In this document: in pieces, positions 15,754-23,754 of the stretch | Layout of the letters: the number at the start of each line of letters is the position of its first letter | Numbering within the stretch: the stretch's first letter is position 1 | Origin: Oscillospiraceae bacterium | GTDB lineage: Bacteria > Bacillota > Clostridia > Oscillospirales > Oscillospiraceae | Length of the DNA stretch: 54,019 nucleotides | Assembly (NCBI GenBank): GCA_017437095.1 | Contig: JAFSBW010000005.1 | Span: 1-54,019, forward strand | Direction of reading: 5' to 3' | The notes under the pieces: generated by a model | Seen by the model: the letters and a program-made list of their open reading frames with translations, nothing else | Databases searched by the model: none | Told to the model about the DNA's origin: nothing | Position numbers and translations under genes: made by a program

Positions 15754-17220
15754 TTACTGGCGGTAATACTTAAAGAAATCAGCCAGCTTTTCCATAGCTT
15801 CTTCCAGCACCTCTACCCGGGGAAGGTAGACGATACGGAAATGGTCAGGCTGCTTCCAGTTGAAGCCCTTGCCGGAGATCAGCAGCAGCTTTTTCTCCCG
15901 CAAGAGGTCGAAAGTGAACTTTTCGTCGTCCGTAATATTGAACTTTTTGGTATCGATCTTGGGGAAGATGTAAAAACCGGCCTTGGGCTTTACGGCGGAA
16001 ATGCCGGGAATATCGTTGAGGGCTTTGTGGATATACTCCGCCTGCTCGTAAACACGGCCGCCGGGGACGATATAGTTCTTTACGCTTTGGTAGCCGCCCA
16101 GAGCGGTCTGCACGATGGACTGGGCAGGCACATTGGAGCAAAGGCGCATATTCGACAGCATATTCAGGCCCTCGATATAGTCCCGGGCCAGGCGCTTATT
16201 GCCGCTGAGCACCATCCAGCCCACCCGGAAGCCGGCGATCATGTGGCTCTTGCTCAGGCCGCTGAAGGTAACGCAGAACAGATCCGGCGCCAGGGAAGCG
16301 ATGGAGATATGCTCCTCGCCGGTAAGGATCAGCCGGTCGTAAACCTCGTCGGAGAAGATCATCAGGCTGTTTTCCCGGGCAACCTGAACGATCTGCTCCA
16401 GAATTTCCTTGGGGTAGAGAGCGCCGGTGGGGTTGTTGGGGTTGATGATGACGATGGCCTTGGTCTTGGGGGTGACCTTTTTGCGGATATCCGCAATATC
16501 CGGGTACCATTCGCTCTCCTCGTCACAAACATAATGCACCGCGGTGCCGCCGGCTAGGGTCACGCAGGCCGTCCACAGAGGATAGTCGGGGGAGGGGATC
16601 AAAACCTCGTCGCCATCGTCCAAAAGGGCGGACATGCTCAAATTGATCAGCTCACTAACGCCGTTGCCGGTATAAATATCGTCAATGGTCACATTGGGCA
16701 CATTCTTGTTCTGCATATACTGCATAATGGCCTTGCGGGCGGAGAACAGGCCCTTGGAGGGGGAGTAGCCCTCACAATCCGTAAGCTGCTGCTGCATATC
16801 GAAGATCACTTCGTCCGGCGCGGTAAAGCCGAAGGGGGCGGGATTGCCGATATTCAGCTTGAGAACGTGGACACCGGCGGCTTCCATGCGGGCGGCTTCT
16901 TCTACAACCGGGCCTCTTACATCGTAAAGCACATGGTCAAGCTTGGCGGATTTTTTATAGAATTTCATAGGAACATCTCCTGTATCGGTCAAGGTAGGGG
17001 CATCTTCGCCCTTAAGGTAGCTTACGCTTACATCCAGCGCCTTTGCCAAAAAGGCCATAACGCCATCACGGGGCACGCTTTTGCCGGAAAGGTACTGGCT
17101 GATATGGCTTTTGCCCAGCTTGATGCCGGCGCTTTCGGCAAGGCGGAGGATATCCACCTGCTTCAGTTTCTTTTTCTGCATGGCTTCCTTCAGCCGCTGG
17201 GAGAAGATTTCCGGCTTCAT
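15754..17220 (-). CDS. XRE-type HTH fused to PLP-dependent aminotransferase
   Basis: 488 aa. Residues ~1-70 are a Cro/CI-type HTH (KQVDILRLAESAGIKLGKSHISQYLSG, then MAFLAKALDVSVSYL). Residues ~85-488 are a complete fold-type I aminotransferase of the AlaA/AspC group: YTGNGVSELINLS, NPNNPTGALYP, DEVYDRLI, and the PLP-binding lysine in SGLSKSHMIAGFRVG (near K324), plus the substrate-carboxylate Arg in FRIVYLPR. Catalysis is therefore likely retained. The start at ATG 17220 follows AGGAGGG; a 17-residue extension would run through the operator region. It probably regulates itself and links transamination to transcription. Confidence 0.92.
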   Translation of the reverse strand: MKPEIFSQRLKEAMQKKKLKQVDILRLAESAGIKLGKSHISQYLSGKSVPRDGVMAFLAKALDVSVSYLKGEDAPTLTDTGDVPMKFYKKSAKLDHVLYDVRGPVVEEAARMEAAGVHVLKLNIGNPAPFGFTAPDEVIFDMQQQLTDCEGYSPSKGLFSARKAIMQYMQNKNVPNVTIDDIYTGNGVSELINLSMSALLDDGDEVLIPSPDYPLWTACVTLAGGTAVHYVCDEESEWYPDIADIRKKVTPKTKAIVIINPNNPTGALYPKEILEQIVQVARENSLMIFSDEVYDRLILTGEEHISIASLAPDLFCVTFSGLSKSHMIAGFRVGWMVLSGNKRLARDYIEGLNMLSNMRLCSNVPAQSIVQTALGGYQSVKNYIVPGGRVYEQAEYIHKALNDIPGISAVKPKAGFYIFPKIDTKKFNITDDEKFTFDLLREKKLLLISGKGFNWKQPDHFRIVYLPRVEVLEEAMEKLADFFKYYRQ

Positions 17221-17236
17221 AACAGCCCTCCTGGAT

Positions 17237-17297
17237 TGAACTTTTTTCGCAAGTTCATTTTGTGAGTTCATTATACTACAATTGAACTAAAATGCAA
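17237..17297 (-). promoter_or_regulatory. Promoter with two inverted-repeat operators of the HTH-aminotransferase gene
   Basis: Minus strand promoter: TTGCAT (17297-17292), 16-bp spacer, TATAAT (17275-17270). Inverted repeats TGAACTT-N7-AAGTTCA (17237-17257) and AGTTCA-N12-TGAACT (17265-17288), the latter overlapping the -10. Spacing suits dimers of the XRE domain encoded just downstream. Confidence 0.65.
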
Positions 17298-17301
17298 GCA
17301 C

Positions 17302-17342
17302 TTTTTGAAAAAAAAGAGCAGCCTATCTTACATAGGCTGCTC
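17302..17342 (-). terminator. Terminator overlapping the end of the membrane-protein gene
   Basis: Stem GAGCAGCCTAT (17316-17326) / ATAGGCTGCTC (17332-17342), followed on the minus strand by a T-run. The stop codon at 17328 lies inside the hairpin. Confidence 0.88.
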
Positions 17343-17777
17343 AGGTTCAATTTCAGGCGCGGGTTGCGTTTCTTCCGCAGGTGTTTGCGCATTTGGTGTT
17401 TCTTCCGGCCTAGGCTCTTCCAGGGCGGCTTTCTCGGCTTTTTTCGCCTGGTGCTGCTCTTTCTTGGAGCGGACGGCGGCTTTGGCCTTATTGAGGATAT
17501 CCCGCAGCACAGCCAGGGTCTTCTGGTCGTTAGGGAAGAGCCAGCGCAGCAGGGCAATGGCAATGGCGCAGGTAGCTATCTTCTCCGGGGAGATGGGCAG
17601 CCACAAAAAGGCCAGGTAAGCGCCGGCAACGGCTTTCATCCAGCCGATATCCAGAGCCATGCCCAGGGCAAAGAGGATGTAGCTCCAGCCGTTGGTAATG
17701 ATCCAGCCCAGGCCAAAGCACAGCAAAAACCGGGGGTTGGTAATAAATTGAAGAACTTTAATTATTTTTTGCTTCAT
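17328..17777 (-). CDS. Small membrane protein with charged Pro/Glu tail
   Basis: 149 aa. Two or three hydrophobic segments cover residues ~12-85 (RFLLCFGLGWIITNGWSYILFALGMALDIG, then AVAGAYLAFLWLPISPEK and IATCAIAIALLRWLF). A basic stretch (AKAAVRSKKEQHQAKKAEKAA) and a ~35-residue acidic Pro/Glu/Thr-rich tail follow, likely disordered. GGGGGAAGT precedes the ATG. I recognise no named family. It stands between the PAP2/PlsC pair and the aminotransferase with its own terminator. Confidence 0.7.
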   Translation of the reverse strand: MKQKIIKVLQFITNPRFLLCFGLGWIITNGWSYILFALGMALDIGWMKAVAGAYLAFLWLPISPEKIATCAIAIALLRWLFPNDQKTLAVLRDILNKAKAAVRSKKEQHQAKKAEKAALEEPRPEETPNAQTPAEETQPAPEIEPEQPM

Positions 17778-17818
17778 ATTACTTCCCCCTTTCCGCAGAG
17801 CTTTTGGGAAATTTTAGC

Positions 17819-18499
17819 TCAAGCTTCCGCTTTGCGAAGCTTATTCTTCCAATATTTGAAGAAAACGATACCCTCTGCCAGGATCCCCAGAGGAATGGCG
17901 GCGATCACATCCACGGCAGAATGCTGCTTAACATACATAGTAGAAAGGCAGATCAGCACAACACTGATGCATACGAAGAGCTTCCACCAGCTCCAGGCTT
18001 GCTTTTCCTTAAGCCAGACAGAAGCGATACCGAAGGAATAGGCGCAGTGCAGGGAGGGGCATACGCCGGTATTGGTATCGAAGCTGTAGATAATGGACAG
18101 CACCCAGGTAAAGAAATTCTCGTTTTCAAAAACCTCCGGGCGGAGATCCTGCCGGGTGGGATATACGATGTAGCAGATCATAGCTACGATCTGGGTAATG
18201 ATTATGTACTTGGAAAGGTTTTTAAAGTTTTCAATGCTGTATAGGGCAAACCAGACCAGAGAGATCACGATCAGGGCATGCCAGAACACATAGAAGATCA
18301 CGAAATATTCGTTGAAGACAAATACATCGTCCAGCCAGCAGTATACGCTGTGACATTTTTCCGGGGGGATCAGGTTTTCTGTGATGAAATATAAAATGAA
18401 ATAGACTACCCAGCCCAGCAGCAGCTTCAGGTGGGAAAATTGGGGATCATTTATTTTCCGCAGGCGAAACTCGCGGTAGTCAACGACCGGCTTCTTCAT
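17819..18499 (-). CDS. PAP2-superfamily membrane phosphatase/phosphotransferase
   Basis: 226 aa, about six membrane helices. PAP2 motifs: YPTRQDLRP (~120), PSLHCAYSFGIAS (motif 2, with the active-site His) and STMYVKQHSAVDVIAAI (motif 3, H and D). The PSLH form resembles inositol-phosphotransferase-type PAP2 enzymes rather than simple undecaprenyl-PP phosphatases. It likely handles a lipid phosphate in the membrane. The start at ATG 18499 has GGAGGAG 7 bases upstream and lies inside the end of the PlsC-type gene (20-bp overlap), so the two enzymes are coupled and may act in one lipid pathway. Confidence 0.82.
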   Translation of the reverse strand: MKKPVVDYREFRLRKINDPQFSHLKLLLGWVVYFILYFITENLIPPEKCHSVYCWLDDVFVFNEYFVIFYVFWHALIVISLVWFALYSIENFKNLSKYIIITQIVAMICYIVYPTRQDLRPEVFENENFFTWVLSIIYSFDTNTGVCPSLHCAYSFGIASVWLKEKQAWSWWKLFVCISVVLICLSTMYVKQHSAVDVIAAIPLGILAEGIVFFKYWKNKLRKAEA

Positions 18500-19244
18500 T
18501 GGGTTTCTCCTCCAAAGGACGGTTATAGGCATTCAGGCTCTTGCGGTAGCCAAAGGTAGCATGCAGAGGCAGGGAATCGGCTTTTGCGCTGATGGAAGCC
18601 ATCAGGTAGGCGCAGATGCGCTTGCGCTCTTCCTGGATGGGGGCGGTAGGGTCAAAGGCAATGGGCTCAAGGATATACAGCTTACGCAGGGTAGGACACA
18701 CATACATAGGCACGAAGCAAACACCCTTGCCGCTGCGGCGGCAGTACAGCCGGGCCACATCCACAAAGCCCTCCTGGAAGCCCTGGAGAATGTGGTTGTA
18801 AGGCTCGTCATGCTCCGGGAAGATGACGATGTTGGCGCCCTCCTCCATACGGGATACGGTGGTCTTCATGGTGTTCATGATTTTTTGGCCGCGGTAAACC
18901 GCGATGGTATGGGCGTTATTGAAGAGCAAAACCGCCAGAGGCGCAATGAGGTAGCTAAGGAGCTTAAAAAACCAATGGGTCCACTTGGGCTTATCAGACC
19001 AGAAGTCTTTGAAAGCATAGGCGGGAACTTTCTTTAGCTCAAACATTTCGCTGGCAGCCCAGATGCCCTTATCGTCGGGAAAATATAACTCGCAGGACAG
19101 CGGGCCGTGGGTCTGGGAATGGTTGCCGGCAACGATGCAGGGCTCGTCCGGCAAATTCTCAATGCCCTCGACGGTATATTTACGGTAAATCAGCTTTACC
19201 CAGAAGTATAAAAAGCGGTAGCAAACGCGGGAAAAGGTTTTCAT
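18480..19244 (-). CDS. PlsC-family lysophospholipid acyltransferase, divergent active site
   Basis: 254 aa. Block I is GNHSQTHGPL: the usual NH-x4-D would need Asp at residue 47, where this protein has Gly, with an extra His at 46. Block III appears as FPEHDEPYNH in place of FPEGTR, and block IV as FVPMYV. A membrane stretch (FFKLLSYLIAPLAVLLF) lies between. The fold is PlsC-like, but acyl-acceptor chemistry may differ. The start is the second ATG (19244), better spaced from AGAGGA than 19250. It overlaps the PAP2 gene by 20 bp. Confidence 0.78.
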   Translation of the reverse strand: MKTFSRVCYRFLYFWVKLIYRKYTVEGIENLPDEPCIVAGNHSQTHGPLSCELYFPDDKGIWAASEMFELKKVPAYAFKDFWSDKPKWTHWFFKLLSYLIAPLAVLLFNNAHTIAVYRGQKIMNTMKTTVSRMEEGANIVIFPEHDEPYNHILQGFQEGFVDVARLYCRRSGKGVCFVPMYVCPTLRKLYILEPIAFDPTAPIQEERKRICAYLMASISAKADSLPLHATFGYRKSLNAYNRPLEEKPNEEAGR

Positions 19245-19350
19245 AGGCATTCTTCCTCTTATAATGTCAAATTATATTATATCATATGCTGTCAATGCTT
19301 TGGCCGATTTCCCGGGAAGAAATCAGCTATTTTTCGCCCGCCTGGCAAAA

Positions 19351-19381
19351 AACATCCCGGAAGAGGATCTTCCGGGATGTT
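19351..19381 (-). terminator. Terminator of the first degV gene
   Basis: 13-bp perfect stem AACATCCCGGAAG (19351-19363) / CTTCCGGGATGTT (19369-19381), followed on the minus strand by TTTTTTGCC. Confidence 0.92.
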
Positions 19382-19394
19382 TGGGTATGTAAGC

Positions 19395-20243
19395 TTAGTC
19401 CAGAGCGTAGCCTACCATCAGGCCGCCCCGCTCGGCATAGAAGCTGCAAATGCCTCTGGTCTTCTGGATGATCACAGAAGCGGCAGGGAAGTGGGCCAGG
19501 AGCTTTTCTTTCAGGGCCTGGGCGCCTTCTTCGTTAAAGCAATGGGCAATGTGGATGCGGCCATTCATAAAACCCCGCTCCTGCAGGCGCCGGACGATAG
19601 TTTCCAGGGATTTTGCCTGATTGCGGCATTTGTCGGTAGGCTCCAGAGTGCCGTGGTCGCTGGCCCGGCCTACGATGCGGATGCCCAAAAACCCGGTGAT
19701 CTTGGCCACGGCCTGGCTGACACGGCCATTATTGGCCATGTTCTTCAGAGATTCCAGCATGAAATACAAGCCGGAGCGGCTTAAGTAGGCGGTGATCTGC
19801 TGGCAGATCTCTTCATAGCTCAAGCCGGAAGCGATGAGTTCGCCCAGCTTTTCTACGATGATAGACTGCTCAGGGCCGGCAGAGAGGGAGTCCACCAAAA
19901 ACACCTTGCGCTCGGGGTAATCGCTTTCGTAAATGCCCTTGGCGGTAAGGGCGGCGTTATAGCTGCCGGAAAGGTTGCTGGTAATGGTTACGGCGAAAAT
20001 ATACTTGCTGTCGCCAAAAGCGCTGAGCCACTCATCAGGGTTGGGGCAGGAGGTAGAAGAACGGCCGGTATAGTTGCGCAGATCCTCTACCATGGCGGCC
20101 ACATCCAGAGCTGCATCATCGGTATATTCTTTTTCGGAGGTAATGATCTTCATAGGGGCGCTGCAAAAGCTGACCTTGGAATACTCGGTAAGGTTGGCAG
20201 CGGAGTCTGCCACGATGCGAAAATCGCTGATGTTATGGCTCAT
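19395..20243 (-). CDS. DegV family fatty-acid-binding protein
   Basis: 282 aa, the family's usual length. It begins with FRIVADSAANLTEY (the DegV DS-nucleotide of bound lipid), then STSCPNPDEWLSAFGDSKYIFAVTITSNLSGSYNAA, the ITSxLSGTYxSA-type motif contacting the fatty-acid carboxylate. FakB-type DegV proteins present fatty acids to the kinase FakA for phosphorylation; no fakA is in this window. The start follows AGAGGT. A second DegV gene lies at 35486-36328. Confidence 0.9.
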   Translation of the reverse strand: MSHNISDFRIVADSAANLTEYSKVSFCSAPMKIITSEKEYTDDAALDVAAMVEDLRNYTGRSSTSCPNPDEWLSAFGDSKYIFAVTITSNLSGSYNAALTAKGIYESDYPERKVFLVDSLSAGPEQSIIVEKLGELIASGLSYEEICQQITAYLSRSGLYFMLESLKNMANNGRVSQAVAKITGFLGIRIVGRASDHGTLEPTDKCRNQAKSLETIVRRLQERGFMNGRIHIAHCFNEEGAQALKEKLLAHFPAASVIIQKTRGICSFYAERGGLMVGYALD

Positions 20244-20373
20244 AAAATTACCTCTCTATCTGACGAATATGGGCGATCGGTCATACATAAAAAGTATACC
20301 ATACCCCTATGCTGCCCGTCAACAATTTCTGCGCATAATCGGCAGGGAAACATTTTGCGGCGACGGTTGGCTC

Positions 20374-20402
20374 TTGTTTTTATGACGGGCTTGCCTTATA
20401 AT
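20374..20402 (+). promoter_or_regulatory. Promoter of TrxB-like gene
   Basis: TTGTTT (20374-20379), 17-bp spacer, TATAAT (20397-20402), 42 bp before the ATG. Confidence 0.65.
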
Positions 20403-20443
20403 AGCCCTAGAAACCGCCTGAAACGGGCAAAAGGAGATAAATT

Positions 20444-21304
20444 ATGCATGATGTAGCCATTATCGGCAGCGGCCCGGCGGGGCTGTCCGCCGCTTTGAAT
20501 TTGAAACTTCATAACAAGAGTATTATTTGGTTTGGCTCCCGGGAGCTGAGCGAAAAGGTAGGTAAATCTGAGATTATTGCCAACTACCCTGGCGTAACCA
20601 TGGTAACGGGCAAGGCTCTTAACCAGGCGTTTTTGGAGCAGATCGATGCTGCCGGGCTTACTCTGGAAGATAAGATGGTTACCAATATCACCCCCATGGG
20701 CAGCTACTATATGATCCTGGGGGGCAACGAAATTTATGAAGCCAAAACGGTGATCTTGGCTACCGGCGCTGTATCCGGCAAGGGCCTGCCGGGAGAAGCA
20801 GAGCTTTTGGGCCGGGGCGTAAGCTACTGCGCTACCTGCGACGGCTTTTTCTACCGGGGCAAGACCATTGCGGTATACTGCGCAGCGAAGCGATTTGAGC
20901 ATGAGGTGGAGTACCTGGCGAATATCGCCGAAAAGGTATACCTTTTTGCGCCCTATGAGGGCGGCGGGATCAGCGGCGAAAATATCATCCGCCCGGAAAA
21001 GCCTATGCGCCAGGTGTTGGGAGAAAACCGGGTAGAGGCCGTTCGCCTTACCGACGGCAGCGAGATCGCAATAGACGGCGTATTCTTCCTGCGCAGCGCC
21101 GTAGCCCCCGCCAAGCTGCTGGACGGCTTGGAAATGGACGGCGTGCATATCCGGGTGGATAGGCACATGGCAACCTCCAAGCCCGGCTGCTTCGCCGCCG
21201 GAGATTGCACCGGCCGGCCCTACCAGATCGCCACCGCCGTAGGCCAGGGCAACACCGCCGCCCACAGCGTGGTAGAATACCTGAGCCGAGTGGCTAAGCT
21301 GTAA
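20444..21304 (+). CDS. Thioredoxin reductase-like flavoprotein lacking the NADPH motif
   Basis: 286 aa, shorter than NADPH-TrxB (~310). FAD motif GSGPAGLSAA (8-17), redox-active CATC (C129, C132), and the C-terminal FAD segment FAAGDCTGRPYQIATAVGQGNTAA. The second Rossmann domain reads IAVYCAAKRFEHEVEYLANI, without the GGGxSA motif, and the HRRxxxR NADPH-phosphate motif is also absent. This fits ferredoxin-dependent, flavin-containing thioredoxin reductases described in clostridia. No thioredoxin gene is adjacent. AAGGAG lies before the ATG; a consensus promoter lies upstream and a terminator follows. Confidence 0.85.
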   Translation: MHDVAIIGSGPAGLSAALNLKLHNKSIIWFGSRELSEKVGKSEIIANYPGVTMVTGKALNQAFLEQIDAAGLTLEDKMVTNITPMGSYYMILGGNEIYEAKTVILATGAVSGKGLPGEAELLGRGVSYCATCDGFFYRGKTIAVYCAAKRFEHEVEYLANIAEKVYLFAPYEGGGISGENIIRPEKPMRQVLGENRVEAVRLTDGSEIAIDGVFFLRSAVAPAKLLDGLEMDGVHIRVDRHMATSKPGCFAAGDCTGRPYQIATAVGQGNTAAHSVVEYLSRVAKL

Positions 21305-21314
21305 TATATCGCAC

Positions 21315-21360
21315 AAAACCCCTTGCCTCCTGATATATGGGAAGCAAGGGGTTTTGCGTG
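21315..21360. terminator. Bidirectional terminator
   Basis: Stem AAAACCCCTTGC (21315-21326) / GCAAGGGGTTTT (21344-21355) between convergent genes ending at 21304 (+) and 21372 (-). Confidence 0.85.
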
Positions 21361-21371
21361 GTTAAAAGGGC

Positions 21372-21983
21372 TTATCGATCTTCGTAGATCAAGGTTTCCG
21401 GGTGGGAAAATATAAAGTGAATATCTTTGCCGGGGTTTTTCAGCAGGCTGAGAATGCCCGGCTCTTTTGTACCCATGCGGGTATCCATAACAAGCCGGCG
21501 ATAGGGCAGAAAGCCGCATTTTTCCTGCACTTTTTTGGACTGGCTGTTGAAATCATAATAGCCGCACAGCAGAAAATCCATATCCATGGCGGTAAAAAGA
21601 TAGTCGATCACAGCCTTTACCGCCTCCGGCATCAGGCCCTTGCCCCAGTAATCTTTGGCAAGCACATAGCCGATCTCCCGGCCCCGATAGCCAATAAACT
21701 CCGTAAGAGCCTGCTCCATGCCGTATTTTTCTACGCCTAAAGAGCCGATGACCGTGCCGCTTTCTTTGCAGACGATGGCAAAGGTCTTATCTTCCTCGAT
21801 GAATATATCCAGGATCTGCTGGCTTTTTTCTATGCTTTCGTGGTGCTGCCAGCCCGCCCGCTCGCCCACGCCGGGTACGCTGGCGTAGGCGTAAAAATCC
21901 TGCAGATCGTCCTGGCAAAAGGGGCGCAGCAGCAACCGCTCCGTTTCGATCTGCAATCCGTTCAGCTTAATTTCTGCGTTCAT
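21372..21983 (-). CDS. GNAT acetyltransferase (RimJ/RimL-like)
   Basis: 203 aa. ETERLLLRPFCQDDLQDFYAYAS opens a typical RimJ/L GNAT domain; the acetyl-CoA region is REIGYVLAKDYWGKGLMPEAVKAVIDYLF (residues ~105-135). It may modify a protein N-terminus or a small amine; the substrate is unknown. The start is ATG 21983 after GAGGAT; the longer in-frame start at 22046 would lie inside the upstream pyrophosphatase-like gene. It follows that gene by 4 bp, so it is cotranscribed. Confidence 0.85.
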   Translation of the reverse strand: MNAEIKLNGLQIETERLLLRPFCQDDLQDFYAYASVPGVGERAGWQHHESIEKSQQILDIFIEEDKTFAIVCKESGTVIGSLGVEKYGMEQALTEFIGYRGREIGYVLAKDYWGKGLMPEAVKAVIDYLFTAMDMDFLLCGYYDFNSQSKKVQEKCGFLPYRRLVMDTRMGTKEPGILSLLKNPGKDIHFIFSHPETLIYEDR

Positions 21984-21987
21984 ATCC

Positions 21988-22326
21988 TCACGCACCTCCG
22001 TGGTACATTCTGATTTCCGTTTGGAAATAGTGCTCCTGAAAGGCAACCAGCTTTGTAATCTCTTCTTTGGTAAAGCAGGCGCTTTCCGGGGCGACTACCC
22101 ATTTTTCTTCCACATCGTCAAAGCGGTGGATGATGGCCACAACTTTCCCGGTAAATTCCTTTACGGGCTCGTTTATGCCCAGTATGTAGGCATCCTGCTC
22201 CTCGCCGTCGGCGGCGAAGATGCCGGGAATGTAGCCGTAGTTGAGGCTATAGTAAATATCTTTGTGCTTAGGGTGATAGCTGCCCAGAGGGCGGTCTACG
22301 GTTACGGTTACGAATTTACCGAGCAT
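21988..22326 (-). CDS. Small inorganic-pyrophosphatase-like protein
   Basis: 112 aa, much shorter than the ~175-residue soluble family I pyrophosphatase, but it keeps its opening pattern: VTVDRPLGSYHPKHKDIYYSLNYGYIPG, then EQDAYILG resembling the ExDxxD-type metal site. Such short forms are usually annotated as inorganic pyrophosphatases in Firmicutes; activity is not certain because several acidic ligands of the full enzyme are outside this length. AGGAGG precedes the ATG. It sits in a minus-strand unit with a hypothetical gene upstream and a GNAT gene downstream. Confidence 0.7.
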   Translation of the reverse strand: MLGKFVTVTVDRPLGSYHPKHKDIYYSLNYGYIPGIFAADGEEQDAYILGINEPVKEFTGKVVAIIHRFDDVEEKWVVAPESACFTKEEITKLVAFQEHYFQTEIRMYHGGA

Positions 22327-22343
22327 GGCGGGTGCCTCCTGGT

Positions 22344-22814
22344 CTATTTCAGCAGCATATTCTTGATTCTTTGCAAAATGGAAGGCTCTTTCGGCTGGGG
22401 GAAGGGCTCATTCAATACCCAGGGCAGCTTAATGTTATAAACAGTTACCGTAAAATAGCGCTCAGTTTGCTGCTCGTTGGGGATATAAGACCTATCAATA
22501 ACGATCTTTAGAGGCAGTTCACCATCGACCATATCCATTTCATATTTGTCAGAATCCAAAATCTGGCCAATGACAGTATAGGAAACAAAGTTATAATCGA
22601 TATGATCTTCCCCGGCGCAGGAGCCGGTTTCGTCAGGCCGCGCGATTTGCAGGCCCAGCTCTGAGAGAAATGCGGTTAAATTGGGCAGCTTATCCGCAAT
22701 TTGGGCATAAAGATTTCGGCACTCGCTGCAATCGCAAAGGCTGTGGGTTTGAGAATACCGGGAAGTGGCTTCTACATCCACATCCAGGGCAAAATCTTGC
22801 TTGCGAATAATCAT
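22344..22814 (-). CDS. Hypothetical protein with a Cys-rich motif
   Basis: 156 aa, family not recognised. The N-terminus has SLCDCSECRNLYAQIADKLPNLTAFLSELGL, with cysteines as C-x-C-x2-C (residues ~27-32), a possible metal-binding knuckle. The remainder is mixed alpha/beta and acidic, ending in a basic IKNMLLK. No signal peptide is evident, so it is likely cytoplasmic. AAAAGGAGG lies before the ATG. It leads a three-gene minus-strand unit with the pyrophosphatase-like and GNAT genes. Confidence 0.65.
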   Translation of the reverse strand: MIIRKQDFALDVDVEATSRYSQTHSLCDCSECRNLYAQIADKLPNLTAFLSELGLQIARPDETGSCAGEDHIDYNFVSYTVIGQILDSDKYEMDMVDGELPLKIVIDRSYIPNEQQTERYFTVTVYNIKLPWVLNEPFPQPKEPSILQRIKNMLLK

Positions 22815-22890
22815 TTGGTTTTCCTCCTTTTAAAATTGTAGAAAGTGAACGGTATTGCGCGCAGGACTTCACAGAAGCTATGAGCAGACG

Positions 22891-23754
22891 CTAGGGAAGC
22901 TCCAGGTATTTGCGCAGGTAGTTGAGCACCCGTTTTTTATCTGCAGACCAAGCCGGTGCGATCAGGTCCTTTTTCGCCCCGTCTCCGGTGATACGGTGTA
23001 CGACTATGTGTTCCGGCAGGATCGCCATGCATGCTTTCAGGCAGGCGGCGTACTGCTCCAGGGTCATGCATTCAAATTTTCCCTGGGCGTATTCTTCCGC
23101 CAGGTCGGTATTTTTTAGCACATGGAGCAGATGGAATTTTACCCCGTCTGTGCCGGCTTGGACGGCTGCCCGGGTGGTAGAGACCATATCTTCCAGGGTT
23201 TCTCCCGGCAGGCCGAGAATAATATGGGTAACGACCTCCAAGCCCCTGCTTTTCAGCTTCTTTACGGCATCCAGATATACCGGCAATTCGTAGCCCCGGC
23301 GGATATACCGGGCGGTTTCTTCCTTGGCAGTCTGCAGCCCCAGCTCTACCGATACCGGCTTTACGGCGTTCAGCTCGCTCAGCAGGGCGAGAACATCCTC
23401 ACCCAGACAGTCCGGCCTTGTCCCCAGGGCCAGTCCTACAATATCCTCCGGCTGGATGGACTCAAAAAACAGCCTGCGCAGGGTTTCTACCGGGGCGTAG
23501 GTGGCGGTGAAGCTGCCCCAATAGGCAATGTATTTGCCGCCCCGGCTCTTGGCGGCCACTCTTTCCTTGGCCCGCTGAAGCTGGGCGGCAACATCCTTTC
23601 CGCCCTCGGCAAACTCGGCGCTGCCGGTGCAGAATATGCAGCCCCGGGTGCCCAAAGAGCCGTCCCGGTTGGGGCAGGTAAAGCCGCCGTTCAGAGAAAG
23701 CTTATATACCTTGCAGCCGAATTTTTCCTGATAATACTGGGATAGAAGCTTCAT
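22891..23754 (-). CDS. YhcC-type radical SAM protein (TIGR01212 family)
   Basis: 287 aa. The cluster-binding cysteines lie in SLNGGFTCPNRDGSLGTRGCIFC, spaced more widely than the classic CxxxCxxC, which is characteristic of the YhcC/TIGR01212 group. Later motifs include LGLQTAKEETARYIRRGYE and VTHIILGLPGETLEDM. The reaction is unknown; some family members are thought to modify tRNA or to help redox metabolism. The start ATG 23754 overlaps the amidohydrolase stop as ATGA, implying translational coupling. The longer reading from 23811 runs into that gene and has no ribosome site. Confidence 0.88.
   Translation of the reverse strand: MKLLSQYYQEKFGCKVYKLSLNGGFTCPNRDGSLGTRGCIFCTGSAEFAEGGKDVAAQLQRAKERVAAKSRGGKYIAYWGSFTATYAPVETLRRLFFESIQPEDIVGLALGTRPDCLGEDVLALLSELNAVKPVSVELGLQTAKEETARYIRRGYELPVYLDAVKKLKSRGLEVVTHIILGLPGETLEDMVSTTRAAVQAGTDGVKFHLLHVLKNTDLAEEYAQGKFECMTLEQYAACLKACMAILPEHIVVHRITGDGAKKDLIAPAWSADKKRVLNYLRKYLELP

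Noticed and set aside
20428-20440. GGCAAAAGGAGAT before the TrxB-like gene, resembling the ECF-operon motif
   Set aside because: It matches in the opposite orientation relative to the gene and is fully explained as a purine-rich ribosome site; the TTAC part of the motif is absent.
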